This document shows, in pieces, positions 44,665 through 56,659 of a stretch of DNA of 64,000 bases (positions are counted from its first letter, which is position 1; the number at the start of each line of letters is the position of its first letter). A model generated the notes under the pieces. It searched no databases. It saw only the letters and a list, made by a program, of their open reading frames with translations, and was not told where the DNA came from. The DNA lies in NCBI RefSeq assembly GCF_018446385.1, contig NC_055994.1:31270368-31334367 (forward strand). The letters are read 5' to 3'. A program made the position numbers and the translations under genes. Source of the DNA: Zingiber officinale (taxonomy: Eukaryota > Streptophyta > Magnoliopsida > Zingiberales > Zingiberaceae).

Positions 44665-45016
44665 TATTCTTGCACATAGAGAAACAGACAAAAAAAATCC
44701 CAAGACTTGGTCTTGGATTAGCAGTGCTGGAGAAAGAATATAATATTGCACTAATTTTGAAAAATAATAAAATATTAATAAAATATTAATTAAAAAAATA
44801 TTATTCCAAAATTTTGAAAATGTAATATTTTATCAATACTAAGCAACGGTGAAAAGATGATGATGTGTTTTTCAAAAATGATTTTGGAGGGAAAAAACGA
44901 AAGGCGTAAGGTTTTATTTTAAAGACAAACGATATCTAATTTTTCTTTCAAAAAGTCCCCCCTTTGCCTGATTGGTGGTTGCACCAAATCAGAGCGGTAC
45001 CTGCTCTGATACCACT

Positions 45017-46046
45017 TGTTAGACCGTTAGATTCGATAGAGGGGGGGTGAATATCGATTCGATAAGCGCAGCGGAAAAGTAAAATAGACACAGTTGTTTT
45101 ACTTCGTTCGGAGCCTGTGACGACTCCTACTCGAAGGCCCGTGGTCCTTGACCACTTTCGTTGGGCAATCACTAGCAATTCGAAATAATGATTACAAAAG
45201 AACCGTACAGTGAATGCTAATGAAAACTAAAAACAAAATACCGACAAGAAGGGAAAAAATGGGCGAGTGTCGGAGCTTTGTCAAGGCCGCACCAACGCTG
45301 AGCGCAAGATCGCAGAGAAGAATTCTCAAATTGATTCATTCAAGCTCCCGGGCTTCTTTTATATCACGGATCCTCCGGCGCCGAATGTGACGAATCGCAC
45401 AAACCATGATGCTCCACGTGGTGACGACTTGGCTGGATAGAATTTGCCTTCCGGGCGCCCGGACGGACCACCTTGTTCGAAAACTCCCTTTTCCCGCAAA
45501 ACAAAGTTAGTCCGAGGCAAATGTATATCCTGTAACACAGATTGTAGTTAAAGTTCAACAGATAAATAAAAGAGTATGACTTAGATTCCGCCTTTCGAGA
45601 CCGGAATCTAGTCACGATCTCGACTTAGACATCCGAAATGGATCTAAGCCGGATCGACGCCTAATGTCCCCTTCCCGGGAACGCGTCCTCACAATCACTC
45701 CCCTCCAGTGACTTACCTGCCAGACGTCCGGTCAGCCCGTCGACCCGTCTGGACTTCTCGCCAAGCGTCCGGTCAGCCCGTCGACACCTGCCAGACAGCC
45801 CGTCGACCCGTCTGGACTTCTCGCCAAGCGTCCGGTCAGCCCGTCGACCCGCTTGGACTTCTCGCCAGCTATCCGGTCAGCCCGTCGACCTAGCTGGACT
45901 TCGTGCCAGACATCCGGTCAGCCCGTCGACCTGTCTGGGCTTCTCCTGCACACTTGATCAAAGTGTCAGACAATAACAAACTAACTTAACCTGATTTGTC
46001 ATTCATCAAAACCTGGGTTAAATCGTTAGTGCTAACCGCACCAACA
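45017..46046 (-). repeat. Element 2 LTR (5' in its orientation)
   Basis: It starts TGTTAGACCG in plus sense and ends CACCAACA. It has the hairpin array at about 45717-45949 (one unit disrupted) and one intact CCGGGCGCCCGG palindrome near 45450. TATA lies near 45357-45363. Confidence 0.9.
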
Positions 46047-47446
46047 TTAGCTTGTCATTTTCAGACTTCAACCTCTTGTTCTCAGTATATAAGTTATGCA
46101 TCAGTTGAGAAAAACCCATATTTTCTATCCATCGCTGGAAGTATAATAAAAAGCCATAAGATAATAGTTGAGAAATATAAAGCAGGCGTTAGTAAGCACA
46201 CCTGATTCTCCTTATGAGAGAAGCGATCAACTGTCTCAGGAATAGAGAGCTCCTCAAAAAGGGGACGAACTTCATCCCAATCGCTAGCAAAAGAGCCCCC
46301 TAGTAATATGGGAAGAACGGGAATGGTGGAAGGACCAGCAGAGAAGGAGGAAGTAGGAATGGATGGGGGGGCAAAGACTAAATAAGAAGAAAGTGAGGAA
46401 GGTAAAGACCCAGAAGTCGGAATAGACAAGGGAAAAGTGAAACATACATCACCAGAAGCACTGACATTAGAGAAGGGTGAGGCAGGAAAACTAAGGGAAG
46501 GATAGAGTTCCGCCAACGTCGGTTCATCAGAAGGAAGGTCAGCCGAAGCAAAACCCTCTGAAACTAGCTCGTCAGTAGGGAGGATGAGCCTCCTTTTTGA
46601 TGGAGGAGCTCTGGTAAGTTTGCACCTTGGGCGTTTACCCTTAGAAAGTTCAGTTATCGATTTACCAGAGCTGCTAGGAGACGTAAGCTCAATGAGGGGA
46701 AGAGGGGCAGATGAGGAGACAGCAGCAGCTGCTGGTGAAGTAACAGCGGGTAAAGAACTGGCAAGGATCTCTGCAGAAGGACCTTCAGGAGCTTCAAAAG
46801 CTTCAAGAACGCCCAAAGAACTGGGTACTTCAGCTAAAGGGGCTGGTTCTTCTATTGGAGGGAGAAGAACAATGGCAGCCAGAAGTTCGGCTTCATTGGC
46901 GCGAATGACATCCTCTTCCAGACGTAATTCTTCATTAATCAGAGCATCATAAAAGCTTTCCACTGCATAGAAAAGATAATAGTTTAGTTAGTTAAAAGCA
47001 AGAAGAAAGAAACAAGGTGTTACCTAAAGAACTCGAGTATCGGGTTTGATGGGGCTTAAGCCAAACAGGTATAGGAGATCAACCCGTAGCCACTTAAAAA
47101 TAGAAAATCGATGATTTAACAATTTCTCACAATAGATAGGGAAAGAAGGATGAAGATGAAACTCCTTGACGTCGGGCAAGGGGGGCAAGAAAGATTTCCA
47201 AGCATGAGACCAAGGAATGGGTCCTGGAAACTTTAAGAAGAAAAAAAGAGATTTCCAAGCTTTGAGGGACGAGGGCATATCCCCAAAAAGAACCATTTTA
47301 GTCCGCGAATGAAACAGGAAGACACCAGGTTCCGAACATTTGGGATAAGAGAACATGAAAAAATTTTGAGGAGTAGAAGGAATGTCCCGCAAGCGAAACA
47401 GCATGTAAGTACCACACAGATAACGGAATGCGTTGGGGGCAAATTG

Positions 47447-48777
47447 TGTTGGATCGAGACCACGCTAGAGGGGGGTGGGGTTAATAGCGCTCGTGGCTAA
47501 ATTTTACGTTTATCGGAATCGTGAAAATATCGGAGTTAAAACACACAGCGGAAAGTAAACAAACACACAAAGAGATAAGCTTTTTACTTCGTTCGGAGCC
47601 TAAGGCGACTCCTACTCGAAGGCCCGCGATCCTTGATCACTTCCGGTGGACAACAACTATAATCACGATAGAAATTACAAATTACACTGAAAGTATTGAA
47701 ATAAACTTGTACCGACAACTTAAGAAAGAAGAAGATTGAAGCTCCGGGTTGTCGGAATGTCGCAGCAGCACTTCGGAATGACTTTGTTAGCAGCACGTTG
47801 AAGAGGGAAAGCTCAGAACTTGATCGATTGAAGTGCTGGTCGAAACCCCCTTATAAAGGGTGTTCAAGGCGCCTTGAAGGTTGTTCAAGGCACTTCCATG
47901 CCGCCGAGTCTTCCGCGTGGATCAAATCTGATCTGGTCGAACTTCATCCCTTTAAGGCACCTTATCCCTTGCTCAAGGCGCCTTCCAAGGCACCTTATAC
48001 CCTCATGAAGGCGCCTCCATTGAAGCTTCGCAGCCAGGTCAGATTTTGCACCCGAGGCGCCTCCAAGCTCCATGGAGGCGCCTCGGACACTGTTCATCCG
48101 AGGGAAAACTTCCTTATTTTGTACCTGCAAGACTTGTTAGTCCCAAACAATATCCTGCAACACAAAATTAACACAAAATAACAGTATGAATAGTAAACGA
48201 ATGTTTGTGACAGTCTCCGGACTGTCCGGGTCTGACTTCGGATTTCCAACCGGAAACCCTAGGTCGACCCGACGCCTACTGTTCCCTCTACGGGGAACGC
48301 GCCCTCACCTACTCCACTCAGGAGATTTACCTGATGCCAGTCCGGTCCTTCAGACCGACTGAGCTTTCTGCCTAGGGTTACCACCCCCTAGGACCTAGGG
48401 TTATCGCCCCCTAGGGTTTTTCTCCACCTAGGGTTACCACCCCCTAGGACCTAAGGTTGCCGCCCCTTAGGGTTTTCCTCCACCTAGGGTTACCGCCCCC
48501 TAGGACCTAAGGTTGCCGCCCCTTAGGGTTTTCCTCCACCTAGGGTTACCGCCCCCTAGGACCTAAGGTTACCCCCCCTTAGGATTTTCCTTCACCTAGG
48601 GTTACCACCCCCTAGGACCTAAGGTTACCCCCCCTTAGGATTTTCCCCTGCCTAACCGCAGTTAAGACTTTCCTTAAACACTCATTCAACATGTTAGATA
48701 ACAGAGAATCTTAACTTTGAATCCCTTTGCCATTATCAAAACTTAGGTTCGATCGTCGGATGCTTCCTGCACCAACA
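47447..48777 (-). repeat. Solo LTR, 1331 bp, TSD AATTG
   Basis: TGTTGGATCG...CACCAACA in plus sense, with perfect duplication AATTG (47442-47446, 48778-48782). There is no internal region, so it is a recombination product. In its own sense (minus): hairpin array at 48650-48340 with arms CCTAGGG/CCCTAGG and CCTAAGG/CCTTAGG, then a GGCGCC array (48075-47865, core AAGGCGCCTT or GAGGCGCCTC), then TATA in CCCTTTATAAGG at about 47846-47857. It interrupts antisense gene B. Confidence 0.9.
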
Positions 48778-49001
48778 AATTGTTGTAAAGGAATATCAAA
48801 ATACTGGCTTATTTCAATCAAGAAAGGAGGGATAGGAAACCTTAAACCCCCTATCAACTGATCCTTGAAAAAGGTTACACAATCAGCAGGGGGACGATGA
48901 GGGCGATCATCCGGGTTTGGGATTATGATGCCATACTCTCGAGGAATCTCATACTGACGACGGATAGCCAGCCTAGCAATTTTATCAAAGGAAGAAGACA
49001 T

Positions 49002-50691
49002 ATGGACATACCACGGGGCAATCCATGGACAAAAGTATAGGCTAGTGAAACAATAGATTGCTTACTGAAGACAAGAAAGAAGATCGCCAAGAAATGATGA
49101 GCACGGGGTTTGGTTGAAGACTGCAACAAGAAAAGAACTCTAGAGAAGAGAAAAGAAGGGACAAAGTTTAAAAGGAGACGAAGGGTTTAGGGTTTGAAAA
49201 GCACACAACCATCGTCAGATCAAAACCTTTCTTATCTCAGCAGACGCTGAGAATCACAAGAGAAAGGCGAGAGACCCACGTGACGTGGCGGTCAGAAAAA
49301 GTATGTGTCATATCATCATAAAAAACATTTATATTGGATGTGACGGATTGGATCACGCTGGGGTTGGTAACGCCTCGGGGTACGCTTCTAACATTATCTC
49401 ACCCGAAGAAGAGCCAATCACCAGCTATGAAGCTTCGAAAGAAGACGTAATTAGATGAATATAATAAAGTAGAAAGGACTGATTTTCTTGACTAAGTCCA
49501 AGCTAAGGACAAAAACTTTTAAGGATGGAGATTTAGGTGAATAACAGATTTTGAATTAACGTCCTTATGAAATGCAAACTAATATTGATCAAAATAATTT
49601 TATATTAGTCGGTATAACTTTGGTTATGCTAGGTAAGTATAATATTGATTTCAATCAGCGAAATAATATTGACTGGCATAATATAGCTATAATATAGAAG
49701 TATTCCAACAGTTAAGATAGCCTCGGCCATGACAAACGACACATAAAACATAAGGAGAGGTAATAAGCACCACATCACATTTATTCTTATAAATCAAGAG
49801 GATTCAATAGAATCACTTAATTCAGTACAAGAGGTTGTTTTCGTACAATATTACATTTCCCTTCAAAACAGTAAGCCTCAGATAGATAACAAAAATTACA
49901 GACATAAGCTCTTGAGACATTTGGAATATCTCAGTCCCACTGGATTCAAACTTACCAGGGAGCAGAGATGGAAACATTGTACCTCGTCCAGGCTTGTCAA
50001 GGCACATAAGTGGCAATATTTTGCCCTGGATGAAGGAAACAATGAAGCAGAAAGACTCAAGGGCAAGGGGAAGGGGATGGGTCTATTCAGACCATGATGG
50101 AAAAGTAAATGTAAAAAACCACTTCCCCTCCCAAGCCCTAGAGCTCTGCAAGTGAAGCAACCAAGCATAGCCCAAGGGTAACATGTGATGTGCCCTTCAC
50201 ACAACATCCATGGGTTATTTAGTTGCCTCTTCATAAGTAGTGAGAATCCCTCTGAAGTCCCTCGAGCCTTCAGAAACTAGACACCTTTGGATGAAAATTC
50301 TGGACTGTGAAGCTTCATCTCTTAAGACAATCCCTTGAACCCTAGAGGTAGCCGGAGCAAAAATCCCAATAAACTCATATATAGATCTCACCTTGTCCGA
50401 CAAAAGTCGCCCCCAAAGAGGAGGATCCGAGACCATAACCTTAGCAGTGAAAGGTGGCAAGGAAGGAAAAGAACTGAGATGTGTGGTGGATGAAGAGAAA
50501 GTTGTAACCCTATTTAAAGGATCAAAAGGCTCACAGGATCACTATACTTGGTTTAATGAGACAGTTGTACACAAAATCTGTGAGGTCATTTCAATATCTA
50601 GAGCAGAATCACGGGTAGGAAAAGATAAAACCAGACTTCTGTCTAGTCAGTCGTCTACACCTCCTTCGACTAGACTTGAAGGGAAGGCTAG
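49002..50691. other. Gypsy right internal region up to polypurine tract
   Basis: The first about 150 bp upstream of 49001 would be the leader/promoter of antisense gene B. Frames at 49896-50460 (minus) are short and have no family that I recognise. The purine-rich GACTTGAAGGGAAGG stretch just before 50692 is the likely polypurine tract. Confidence 0.5.
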
Positions 50692-52214
50692 TGATATGGG
50701 TTAGGTTTCGTGGGTCCCCGATAAGGAAAGGAAAGGAAAGGAAGTAATAAACCCAAGGAGATAGAATAATATTGGTCGGGATATACCTCCAAGGGAGGTG
50801 AGTTTGTATCGATCGAAATATGCTTCCCAGGAGGAAGATCTGTATACCTCAAAGGAGGTAGGCTAATATCGGCCGGGATATACCTCCAAGGGAGGTAAGT
50901 TTGTATTGATCGAAATATGCTTCCCAGGAGGAAGATCTATATACCTCAAAGGAGGTAGGCTAATATCGGCCGGGATATACCTCCAAGGGAGGTAAGTTTG
51001 TATCGATCGAAATATGCTTCCCAGGAGGAAGATCTGTATACCTCAAAGGAGGTAGGCTAATATCGGCCGGGATATACCTCCAAGGGAGGTAAGTTTGTAT
51101 CGATCGAAATATGCTTCCCAGGAGGAAGATCTATATACCTCAAAGGAGGTAGGTTAATATCGGCCGGGATATGCCTTCAAGGGGGAAAGATCTATATACC
51201 TCAAAGGAGGTAGGCTAATATCGGCCGGGATATGCCTTCAAGGGGGAAAGATCTATATACCTCAAAGGAGGTAGGTTAATATCGGCCGGGATATGCCTTC
51301 AAGGGGGAAAGATCCATATCACTTGGCGTATACCTCAAAGGAAGTAGGCTAATATCGGCCGGGAGATACTTCTGAAGCATGTAGAATAGTATCGACCGAG
51401 ACATGCCCTGAAGAAGGAATGTTAATATCAGCCAGGTCGACCAACACCTTGGAAAAATACTTGATAAGATATGACCTATTGCTAGTTAGGATAATTAACA
51501 TAGAAGGGCGCGAACAGAAGCCTCATGAGGAAGGATAAAGATAAATATTTCAAATAAGATAATTAATGAGGATATCTGCAATATGTAATCACATGACAGA
51601 TGTTATATATTTTGGCGGGAAATGTGCTTTTAGATTATTTTGCAGGTGCTAAACGACAAAGGAGGTACAACTGGGGTACAAGAAAGATTCCTTAAAAGTT
51701 ATTTATCACAAGTACGCAACTTACGTCATCTCATAACAAACTCTAACAAACCGGGGTCCACTTCATGAATACGGAGGTTATATGAAGTGGTATAAAAAGG
51801 GGAATCCTCTCCGTTGGCAAGGTAAGTTCAAATAATCATGCACATTCATAACCCTAATTTTTCAACTATTATTCATCTTCTTCCTCTTTCTTCCACATCG
51901 AGAGAGATTACTGACTTGAGCATCGGAGGGCCTAGCCAGGGATTCCCACCCCGGTCTTAGGTCACTGACGGTAGTGTTGGTTGGTCTCTTGTGCGCAGGA
52001 AGTCTTGGAAGCTTCGGATCTGGGTTTTTTCTCTTCAGATTTGGATTTCCTCTTCATCATCGAGTCTTCGTGGAGGAGGACCTTCGGTGACTCTATGTTT
52101 TCCCGATCCGCTTTGGGTTTCTCGGATCAACATTCTACGAGTATTATTCTTCATCAGCGTAGTGGGTTTCCTTCTTCCGGATCTCCGCCTTGTTCAGCTT
52201 CTCAGACAGGATTA
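50692..52214 (+). repeat. Gypsy right LTR, 1523 bp
   Basis: It matches the left LTR closely but has fewer 97-bp units (array about 50760-51370). It ends CAGACAGGATTA before ATTTT. Confidence 0.9.
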
Positions 52215-52219
52215 ATTTT

Positions 52220-53324
52220 ATTTTTAGAAGTTTTTCTAAATTGTTAGGAAATACCAAATTTAAAAAGATTTAGAAAATCATAAAAAATCTATATTTGAAT
52301 TATTCTATAATAAATTAAAAAAATTAATTATTTGTTTCCTAAATTATTAGAAAATTAATTTATAAATTTATTTCTAAAATAATTAAAGATTCTTGATTAA
52401 TAGAAAGATTCTAGATGATATATGTTAATTAAATTTGAAAATTAGTTTCTTAATTTGATTAGATAAACTTGATTTATTAAAATTAGATTTATAACATATT
52501 TTTATTTCTAAAATAGAATTATAACATATTTAAATTTATGCTATGTTCATGTCATATTGTATGCCTTGTAGATGTATTAATTATAACATGATTAGATTTT
52601 ACCATGTGTGTGATTTGATTAGATCTTGCCGTATGTGCGATGTGTCATGTCATCATTTATGTCATACATATAATGCCATGTAGATAGAATATTTGTATGA
52701 TATAGATGAGACCAAATCTCTTACATAATATTAAAACCTACACCTTCCATTAATATGGTAAGAATCATAGTTTAAGTTCTAATTTGAGTTGTTGGCCAAA
52801 GTCAAGCTTAACTTGAAATTAAATATGTTCAAACTATGGAGATGTAATCTCATGATTAACGGGTTGGTTTTAAATTTGAAGCGTTGATTTGTTGTGCCAA
52901 AGCCATGACCAATGTGGATAGAGGTGAAGTTAGGTGATATGCATTTGATATATATTTGTTAATGTGTTAATAACCTGATGTTTATGTGAAAATTAATTAG
53001 TTGCTAGCATAATGTGATAGCTGTATACAAGCGATATGCAATCGGTAAACTTGTTACCTACTGCTATAGCTAAGAATGACTTATTGGCTAAAGTCAAGGT
53101 TGTTCTTATCTATGGTGGATATCAACCCACTTGGAGAAAACCTACCATCTCCCTAATTTAAAATAACGGTATTTAAATTTGATAAATAAGTGAGCTTTTA
53201 TTACTTATAAATTGTTTACATAAATAAAATCATATTTTTAATACATTCTCATTTTTATATTTTTAGGTTAATCATTTAATTATACTTATGTTAATCTGCA
53301 TTCAATTTTGGAATCGAACAAACT
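52220..53324 (+). other. Outer Copia leader, resumed, and start of its gag
   Basis: Leader sequence of the same style as 25976-26372 continues after the gypsy element. At the right end a frame reads NLHSILESNKLT, the conserved start of a Copia Gag, which joins across the solo LTR to VLNFLDWFRSL. Confidence 0.65.
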
Positions 53325-53329
53325 GACTG

Positions 53330-54436
53330 TGTTGGATCCCGTAGTAGTTTTGATGTAATCAACCAAGTTAGTTAGATCCTACGTTTTGTCTGAACCCTGT
53401 GTCTGAGTGTGCAGGAACTTAGGAGCGCAGGAAGTCGAGCGAAATACGCAGCTAGCGAGAATGACGGCACGGGAAGGGAGCCGACGGGCTCGGTGCGTCC
53501 GAAGGATGAGAGAGCTGCGGAAGAGTACTCCGGTGGAGCGAGAAGAACGTGCACGGCGTTCGAGGGATGAGAAGCCGGACGGAAGCCTGCTCGAGAAGGC
53601 CGGGAACTGGGTTCGGGTAAGCCCTATTCCGGATGGCCGCAATCACCCAAGGAGCCGAACCGGAGCAAGTCAACTAGAAGTTGACTTGTCAACGGTTCGG
53701 TCGACCGAACCTATTGATCGGTCGACCGAACCCTTCATTAACCGAAGTCAATCAGCAGCCAACCGCCAATACCACGTCAGAAGCTGACCGTTGGTAAAGC
53801 TGATCGGTCGACCGAACCTCCTGATCGGTCGACCGAACCTCCTGATCGGTCGATCGAACCAAAGTTAATCCACAGACTTAGTCGAGCAAACTGATCGGGC
53901 CAGCGCAGAGGAAGACCGTTGGCTGATTGGTCGACCGAACACAAGGATCGGTTGACCGAACCTGAGCTCGATCAACAGAGACTGCACCTGGACGGAAAGC
54001 CGAGCAGGTACAACAGGTTCGGTCAACTGAACCTGGGGATCAGTTGACCGATCCCTCTCGAGTCAAACCTGATCACGAAGGATCAGGTGATCTGATAAGC
54101 TCGAGAACCCCTATATAAAGAGGGTCTCGGGTAGCTTTAGAGAACAACGATTTCATACGAAAAACCAACTCTGTAATTCATCTTCTACAACTTCTATGCT
54201 TTCAAAGTGTAAAAGACTTTTCCGCCTTCAGAGAAGGAGTTTTCTTACTGAGCCTTTCATCGTCTTGGATTAACAACCCCCTTGGTTGTAACCAGGTTAA
54301 ATTTGTGTGTCTATTTCTCTGATTATTTTATTCTCAATATAGTTGCATTTATTTTAGAGTTGAAATTGCTTGAGGAGGGTATAGTTTGATTTGCAGGCAA
54401 TTCACCCCCCTCTTGCCGGTCCCCGCTGCACCTACA
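53330..54436 (+). repeat. Solo LTR, 1107 bp, TSD GACTG
   Basis: TGTTGGATCCC...CACCTACA with perfect duplication GACTG (53325-53329, 54437-54441). GTCGAC palindromes (GGTTCGGTCGACCGAACC type) recur about 53690-54060, and TATATAAA is at 54112-54119. The first third has units with short inverted arms (GAGCC/GGGCTC, GAACG/CGTTC). It splits the outer Copia gag. Confidence 0.9.
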
Positions 54437-55283
54437 GACTGTGCTAAACTTCTTGGATTGGTTTCGAAGTTTGAGAATTATTCTTAAAGCTGAGAAGCTA
54501 GCTTATGTCCTTGATGAGCCTCTTCTCACAAGTCTTGATGTCGATGTAACTGTGAACCAATTGTTGGCCCATCAGGAACATAAGGATGATTCTATACTTA
54601 TAAGTTGCATCATGCTAGCTGCTATGACTCCTAAACTACAGGAATAACATGATCATTTGGATGCTTATGATGTTATCTATCATCTTCGTGAGTTGTTTGA
54701 TAAGCAATCTAGATTTGAAAGGTTCAAGGTTTTCAAACTTCTCTTTTGCTCAAATATACAGGAGGGTTCATCTACAGTATAAACTGTACTAAAGATGAAC
54801 GACGACATAGAACATTTAGCATCACTCGATTTTGTGATGGATCATGAGTTAAGTATTGACTTAATTCTACATAGTTTGTCGAAAAGTCATTCACAATTTG
54901 TGATAAACTATCAGATGAACAATTTAGAATTGACCATCCCCGAGATGATTAATATGCTCAAGATTATGGAGCCTTCTATTAAAAGTGAATAGAAAACTAT
55001 GAAGTTAGTAGACTCCTCTAAGAAAGGTTCTAAGAGGAAGCCAAAATATTAGGCTAAGGGGAAGAGCAAAAAGGCCAAGACAGTAGAACTTGCAGAAAAA
55101 AGCCCATGCCATCATTGTGGCAAGATGGGATACTAGCAAAGAAGCTGTAAGATTTATCTAGAGTTTGTGAAGAAGAATAAGGCATTCCATGTCCCATCCT
55201 CTTCAGGTATTTTCGTTATTGATTGTCATGCTATTTTCTCAGACACATGGATATTAGATACTGGGCATGGCTCATATATATGT
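54437..55283 (+). pseudogene. gag: Outer Copia gag and start of protease, with stops
   Basis: Frame 3 reads LNFLDWFRSLRIILKAEKLA, then YHLRELFDKQSRFERFKVFK, DLILHSLSKSHSQFV, the knuckle CHHCGKMGYxQRSCK (x is a stop at 55133), and the protease active site WILDTGHGSYIC. This is Gag of the common plant Copia type (UBN2 family), with stops at 54645, near 54780, 54990 and 55050. It ends exactly where the CACTA element starts, at the protease. Confidence 0.85.
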
Positions 55284-56150
55284 CACTACTACAAATTGAG
55301 GCTAAGACATCGCCCCTAAAGTATTGTTTTTGGCCATATAAATGTTGCATTATACCTAAGGTAACGCTTTTCATTCTATCTTATCAGGTTCTGTCATATT
55401 AGATATAATGCAACACTTTTGTCATTTTATGCAACACTTTTTTGAATTATCGCGATATATAGCAAAGGCAACACTTTTCTATATGCGACACTTTTTTCTT
55501 CCAACAGCAACACTTATTCTTTTGTTACTCTTAAACAATTGCAACACTTTTGACTATTAATAACAACACTTTTTATAATTTTTTAACCCAATAATGCAAC
55601 ACTTTTTTCATTAAATGCAACACTTTTTATTAAAACTTTCACCTCTTAAACGCATCACTTATTGATTCATATGCAACACTTATATTTGTATTTTATTTTT
55701 TAAATGTAACATGTTTACCCATTAATAGTAACACTTATTTTTTCATCAATATATTATTAATAATGCAATTTTATTATCCAATCAAATAGATTTGTATAAA
55801 ATAGATTATTCAAAATATGATCATTGTATTGCAAAAATTGTACCACATTATATTCTGCTTAAGAATTTTACAAAAACCTAACAACTGACCTCTACAAATA
55901 TATAGCCAACTAAAGCACTATACAAAAGCCGCCAATTAATACCTTCATGAATCCCCCAAAAAAGGCAACTATACATTTACAAAAAGCCAACAATACAAAC
56001 TCTTTGCTTGCCTTAAAAAGAAATCACATAGGCATCCAAAATGTAACACTCATTCCCATTCCCAACTATAATGGCTACTTAGCTATCCAAAATGCTTGCC
56101 GCCTACAAGAAAAGCATCACAATGTGGACATTTAGAGCTTTACACATTTT
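55284..56150. mobile_element. End of a CACTA (En/Spm) transposon with subterminal repeats
   Basis: It starts CACTACTACAAATTGAGG, a typical CACTA terminal inverted repeat. It is followed from about 55395 to 55735 by about 12 copies of a GCAACACTTTT motif at irregular spacing, like the TNPA-binding subterminal repeats of this superfamily. TGT (55281-55283) could be the 3-bp duplication. I did not find the other terminus, so the right limit is arbitrary. No transposase is visible. Confidence 0.65.
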
Positions 56151-56659
56151 ACTGCTTACCAATTGATTAGGTAATCAATTATAGGGGTCAATCAATCAGG
56201 TAATCAATTGATTTACGAAGCATAGTACAGAAAGTGTCTTGATCGATTGTGTAATCAATCAAGATTTTCCCCAATCAATTGGGTAATCTATTGGGAGAGT
56301 TTAAGAGTGAACAGTGAGCTTCTGAATTGATTAGGTGATCGATTAAAGCTGCATAATCGAATGGGTAATTGATTGGGAGAGTTTGTGAGTGAATAGTGAG
56401 CTTCTGAATTGATCAGGTGATCGATTGGACTTGCATAATCTATTATATGGTATCAGATTGAGGTCATTCTTCATTTGACTAATTGCTAGAAGAAGCAAAG
56501 ATCTAGAGGAAGAAGAAGAAGTTGAAAGTTGAAGCCTTAAATTTCAACAAGTCAAAGACTCATCATCAAGGAGCTCAATTTCAAAATAGATTTCTGAGAT
56601 GGATTCGGATATGACATCAGAGCACCTCTACCATTTGTATTGAGAGGATTTGAAGAACA
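56151..56659 (+). repeat. LTR-like fragment with AATCGATT-type repeats
   Basis: Repeated GATTAGGTAATCAATT and AATCGATT-like words, then TGGTATCAGA near 56449 that looks like a tRNA-Met primer site, then AAGAAGAAG-rich sequence. It is possibly the 3' end of an LTR plus leader, but its usual TATA/R part is missing. Confidence 0.4.

Larger units (their letters stand above)
39064..46046 (-). mobile_element. Element 2: non-autonomous relative of Element 1, 6983 bp, TSD TTAGC
   Basis: LTRs 45017-46046 (5' in its sense) and 39064-40145 (3'). Perfect duplication TTAGC (39059-39063, 46047-46051). The primer-site complement GCTCTGATACCA is at 45003-45014 and the purine tract complement ATCTCCCCCTTTTT at 40146-40159. 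Inside: a degenerate gag (44664-43645), the non-coding block shared with Element 1 (43400-42890), AT repeats (42860-42050) and a long non-coding 3' part. There is no pol and no ORF2. It sits in antisense gene B of the gypsy element, so it is younger than that element. Confidence 0.9.
38520..49001 (-). pseudogene. Antisense gene B, paralogue of gene A, split by Element 2 and a solo LTR
   Basis: It starts at 49001 (MSSSFDKIARLAIRRQYEIP). GIIIPNPDDRPHRPPADCV and FDIPLQQFV align with gene A. It is cut at 48782 by a solo LTR, resumes at 47446 (LFRLRDIPSTPQNFFMF, MPSSLKAWKSLFFF) and runs to about 47020. A TATGCAG acceptor near 46966 opens the next exon (ESFYDALINEELRLEEDVI), which is Ser/Pro-rich and has a KRPRCK basic patch. 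The coiled coil is cut at 46051 by Element 2 and resumes at 39063 (LRQEVAELSSAAFSAAAKKQ) to 38864, then 38843-38540 with the same tail as A (SPEFNRPIVKSILSAF, PPNFLNRRRL). A frameshift before the intron and a TAG at 38628 also disable it. Confidence 0.7.
26378..52214 (+). mobile_element. Ty3/gypsy (Tat-type) LTR retrotransposon, 25.8 kb including nested insertions
   Basis: LTRs 26378-28259 and 50692-52214 begin TGATATGGG and end GATCA/GATTA. The perfect duplication ATTTT (26373-26377, 52215-52219) marks one insertion. The primer site follows in TTTGGCACCGTCTGTGGGA, typical of Tat-lineage elements. Plus strand: gag, protease, reverse transcriptase, RNase H, integrase (28306-33510). Then an 80-bp tandem repeat, and two antisense genes. 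Removing Element 2 and the solo LTR leaves about 17.5 kb. An antisense ORF downstream of pol is known in several Tat-group elements (Ogre/Retand-like). Several stops and frameshifts make this copy defective. Confidence 0.9.

Noticed and set aside
49896..50460. Minus-strand frames as a third antisense gene
   Set aside because: No similarity to genes A or B could be seen and the frames are short and overlapping.
53372..53787. GC-rich overlapping frames in the 53330 solo LTR
   Set aside because: They lie wholly within an LTR delimited by a perfect target duplication and show no domain.
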